Assembly: GCF_000425125.1 (NCBI RefSeq)
Contig: NZ_KE384307.1
Location: 637,997 to 701,996, forward strand
DNA: 64,000 nucleotides
Direction: 5' to 3'
Source of the DNA: Paenibacillus taiwanensis DSM 18679
Lineage (GTDB): Bacteria > Bacillota > Bacilli > Paenibacillales > Paenibacillaceae
Shown here: positions 63,465-64,000 of the stretch, piece after piece
How positions within the stretch are numbered: position 1 is the stretch's first letter
Layout of the letters: each line of letters starts with the position of its first letter
Translations under genes and position numbers: made by a program
Notes under the pieces: generated by a model
Told to the model about the DNA's origin: nothing
Databases searched by the model: none
Seen by the model: the letters and a program-made list of their open reading frames with translations, nothing else

Positions 63465-64000
63465 ATGGATATGCATGACGCAACCGTCACGAAGCATGAA
63501 CAGCTACTCCATCATATTGAGAGCTTGAAGCCAGGCACAAAGATATCGGTGCGTAAGTTAGCCAAGCAATTGCAGGTAAGTGAAGGAACAGCTTATCGGG
63601 CTGTAAAGGAAGCGGAGAGCGTCGGCCTTGTAATTACGAAGGAGCGGATTGGCACAGTAAGGGTTGAGAAGAAGCCTCGCAACTTGTCAGAGCAGCTTAC
63701 TTTTACAGAGGTCGTGGACATCGTAGAGGGACACGTTCTGGGTGGACTGAGAGGACTCTCTAAGACGTTAAATAAATATGTCATCGGTGCGATGAAGATG
63801 GACGCGATGGAACGTTATATTGATGCTGGAAGCCTGCTCATTGTCGGAAACCGAGAGGATGCACATCGACTAGCGCTCCAGCATGGCGCTGGCGTGCTGA
63901 TTACAGGCGGGTTTGGTACAAGCAGAGAAGTAAAGATGCTTGCGGACACGCTAGATTTGCCGATTATTAGCTCGAAGCATGACACCTTTACGGTTGCTTC
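63465..64000 (+). CDS. ytoI: YtoI-like HTH-DRTGG-CBS protein, C-terminus off window
   Basis: The first 178 codons of a gene running off the right edge. The N-terminal winged helix-turn-helix is KHEQLLHHIESLKPGTKISV with RKLAKQLQVSEGTAYRAVKE and AESVGLVITKERIGTVRV, GntR-like. From ~residue 80 a DRTGG domain begins (VVDIVEGHVLGGLRGLSKTL, LIVGNREDAHRLALQHGAGV, LITGGFGTSREVKMLADTLD, LPIISSKHDTFTVAS). B. subtilis YtoI continues with two CBS domains and a thioesterase-like domain, expected beyond the window. Probably a nucleotide-sensing regulator; target unknown. ATG at 63465 follows CGGGGTG. Confidence 0.88.
   Translation, partial: MDMHDATVTKHEQLLHHIESLKPGTKISVRKLAKQLQVSEGTAYRAVKEAESVGLVITKERIGTVRVEKKPRNLSEQLTFTEVVDIVEGHVLGGLRGLSKTLNKYVIGAMKMDAMERYIDAGSLLIVGNREDAHRLALQHGAGVLITGGFGTSREVKMLADTLDLPIISSKHDTFTVA

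Overview
The window looks like chromosomal DNA of an endospore-forming Bacillota, most likely a Paenibacillus-type organism (Paenibacillaceae). This is inferred from gene content: spoVR and yhbH, a CotS-type coat kinase, YheC/YheD ATP-grasp proteins, YheA, YkwD, YtoI, YunC, YfkAB, the low-GC Gram-positive SUF order sufC-sufD-sufS-sufU-sufB, and a YpdA-type bacillithiol disulfide reductase. No rRNA, tRNA, CRISPR array or intact prophage was seen.

Layout. 0-7 kb: a spore-coat polysaccharide neighbourhood resembling the B. subtilis ytdA/ytcABC and cotS loci. It has a nucleotidyltransferase, a UDP-sugar dehydrogenase and an epimerase on +, and a glycosyltransferase plus a CotS-like protein on -. 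It is bordered by the end of an extremely acidic repeat protein (Asp/Ser/Glu tail), while the CotS-like protein carries a strongly basic Lys/Arg tail. 7.5-15.7 kb: spoVR and yhbH, normally neighbours, are separated by about 2 kb of non-coding repeats (three ~390-490 bp units with 10-bp minisatellites), a DUF559-type nuclease and an S9 peptidase. 15.9-22 kb: an APH-type kinase, a secreted CAP-domain protein under a c-di-AMP (ydaO) riboswitch, a secreted GATase-like protein and a 5'-nucleotidase. 21.5-25 kb: a TetR regulator and a PEP-synthase/rifampicin-phosphotransferase-like enzyme, each preceded by the same palindromic operator. 25-31 kb: a CitA/DcuS-type two-component system, DUF423, a PAS-GGDEF-EAL protein, an unknown protein and YunC. 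31-34.5 kb: mtnK-mtnA (methionine salvage) and dps. 34.9-40.1 kb: the suf operon; dps and suf both have PerR-like boxes laid over their predicted promoters. 40.5-41.7 kb: an AT-rich stretch with two secreted PPC-like paralogues. 42-49 kb: two HD-GYP proteins flanking uppP, an MMPL transporter and the radical SAM protein YfkAB. 49-50.5 kb: decayed IS1182-family remnants. 50.5-52.4 kb: ypdA and a HAD phosphatase. 52.5-59.1 kb: a five-gene run of YheC/YheD ATP-grasp proteins on -, divergent from yheA. 60-64 kb: a small membrane protein, a long YhgE/Pip protein and the start of ytoI.

Together the window is rich in sporulation and cell-surface functions (coat polysaccharide synthesis, five ATP-grasp spore proteins with a sigma-K-like promoter, spoVR with a sigma-E-like promoter), plus oxidative-stress/Fe-S functions and cyclic dinucleotide signalling (c-di-AMP riboswitch, GGDEF-EAL, two HD-GYPs). 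The most unusual pieces are the five-paralogue ATP-grasp operon, the oppositely charged low-complexity tails around the coat-polysaccharide genes, the three-copy minisatellite-bearing repeat, and the paired TetR operators. All functional calls are from motif recognition by eye; no searches were run.
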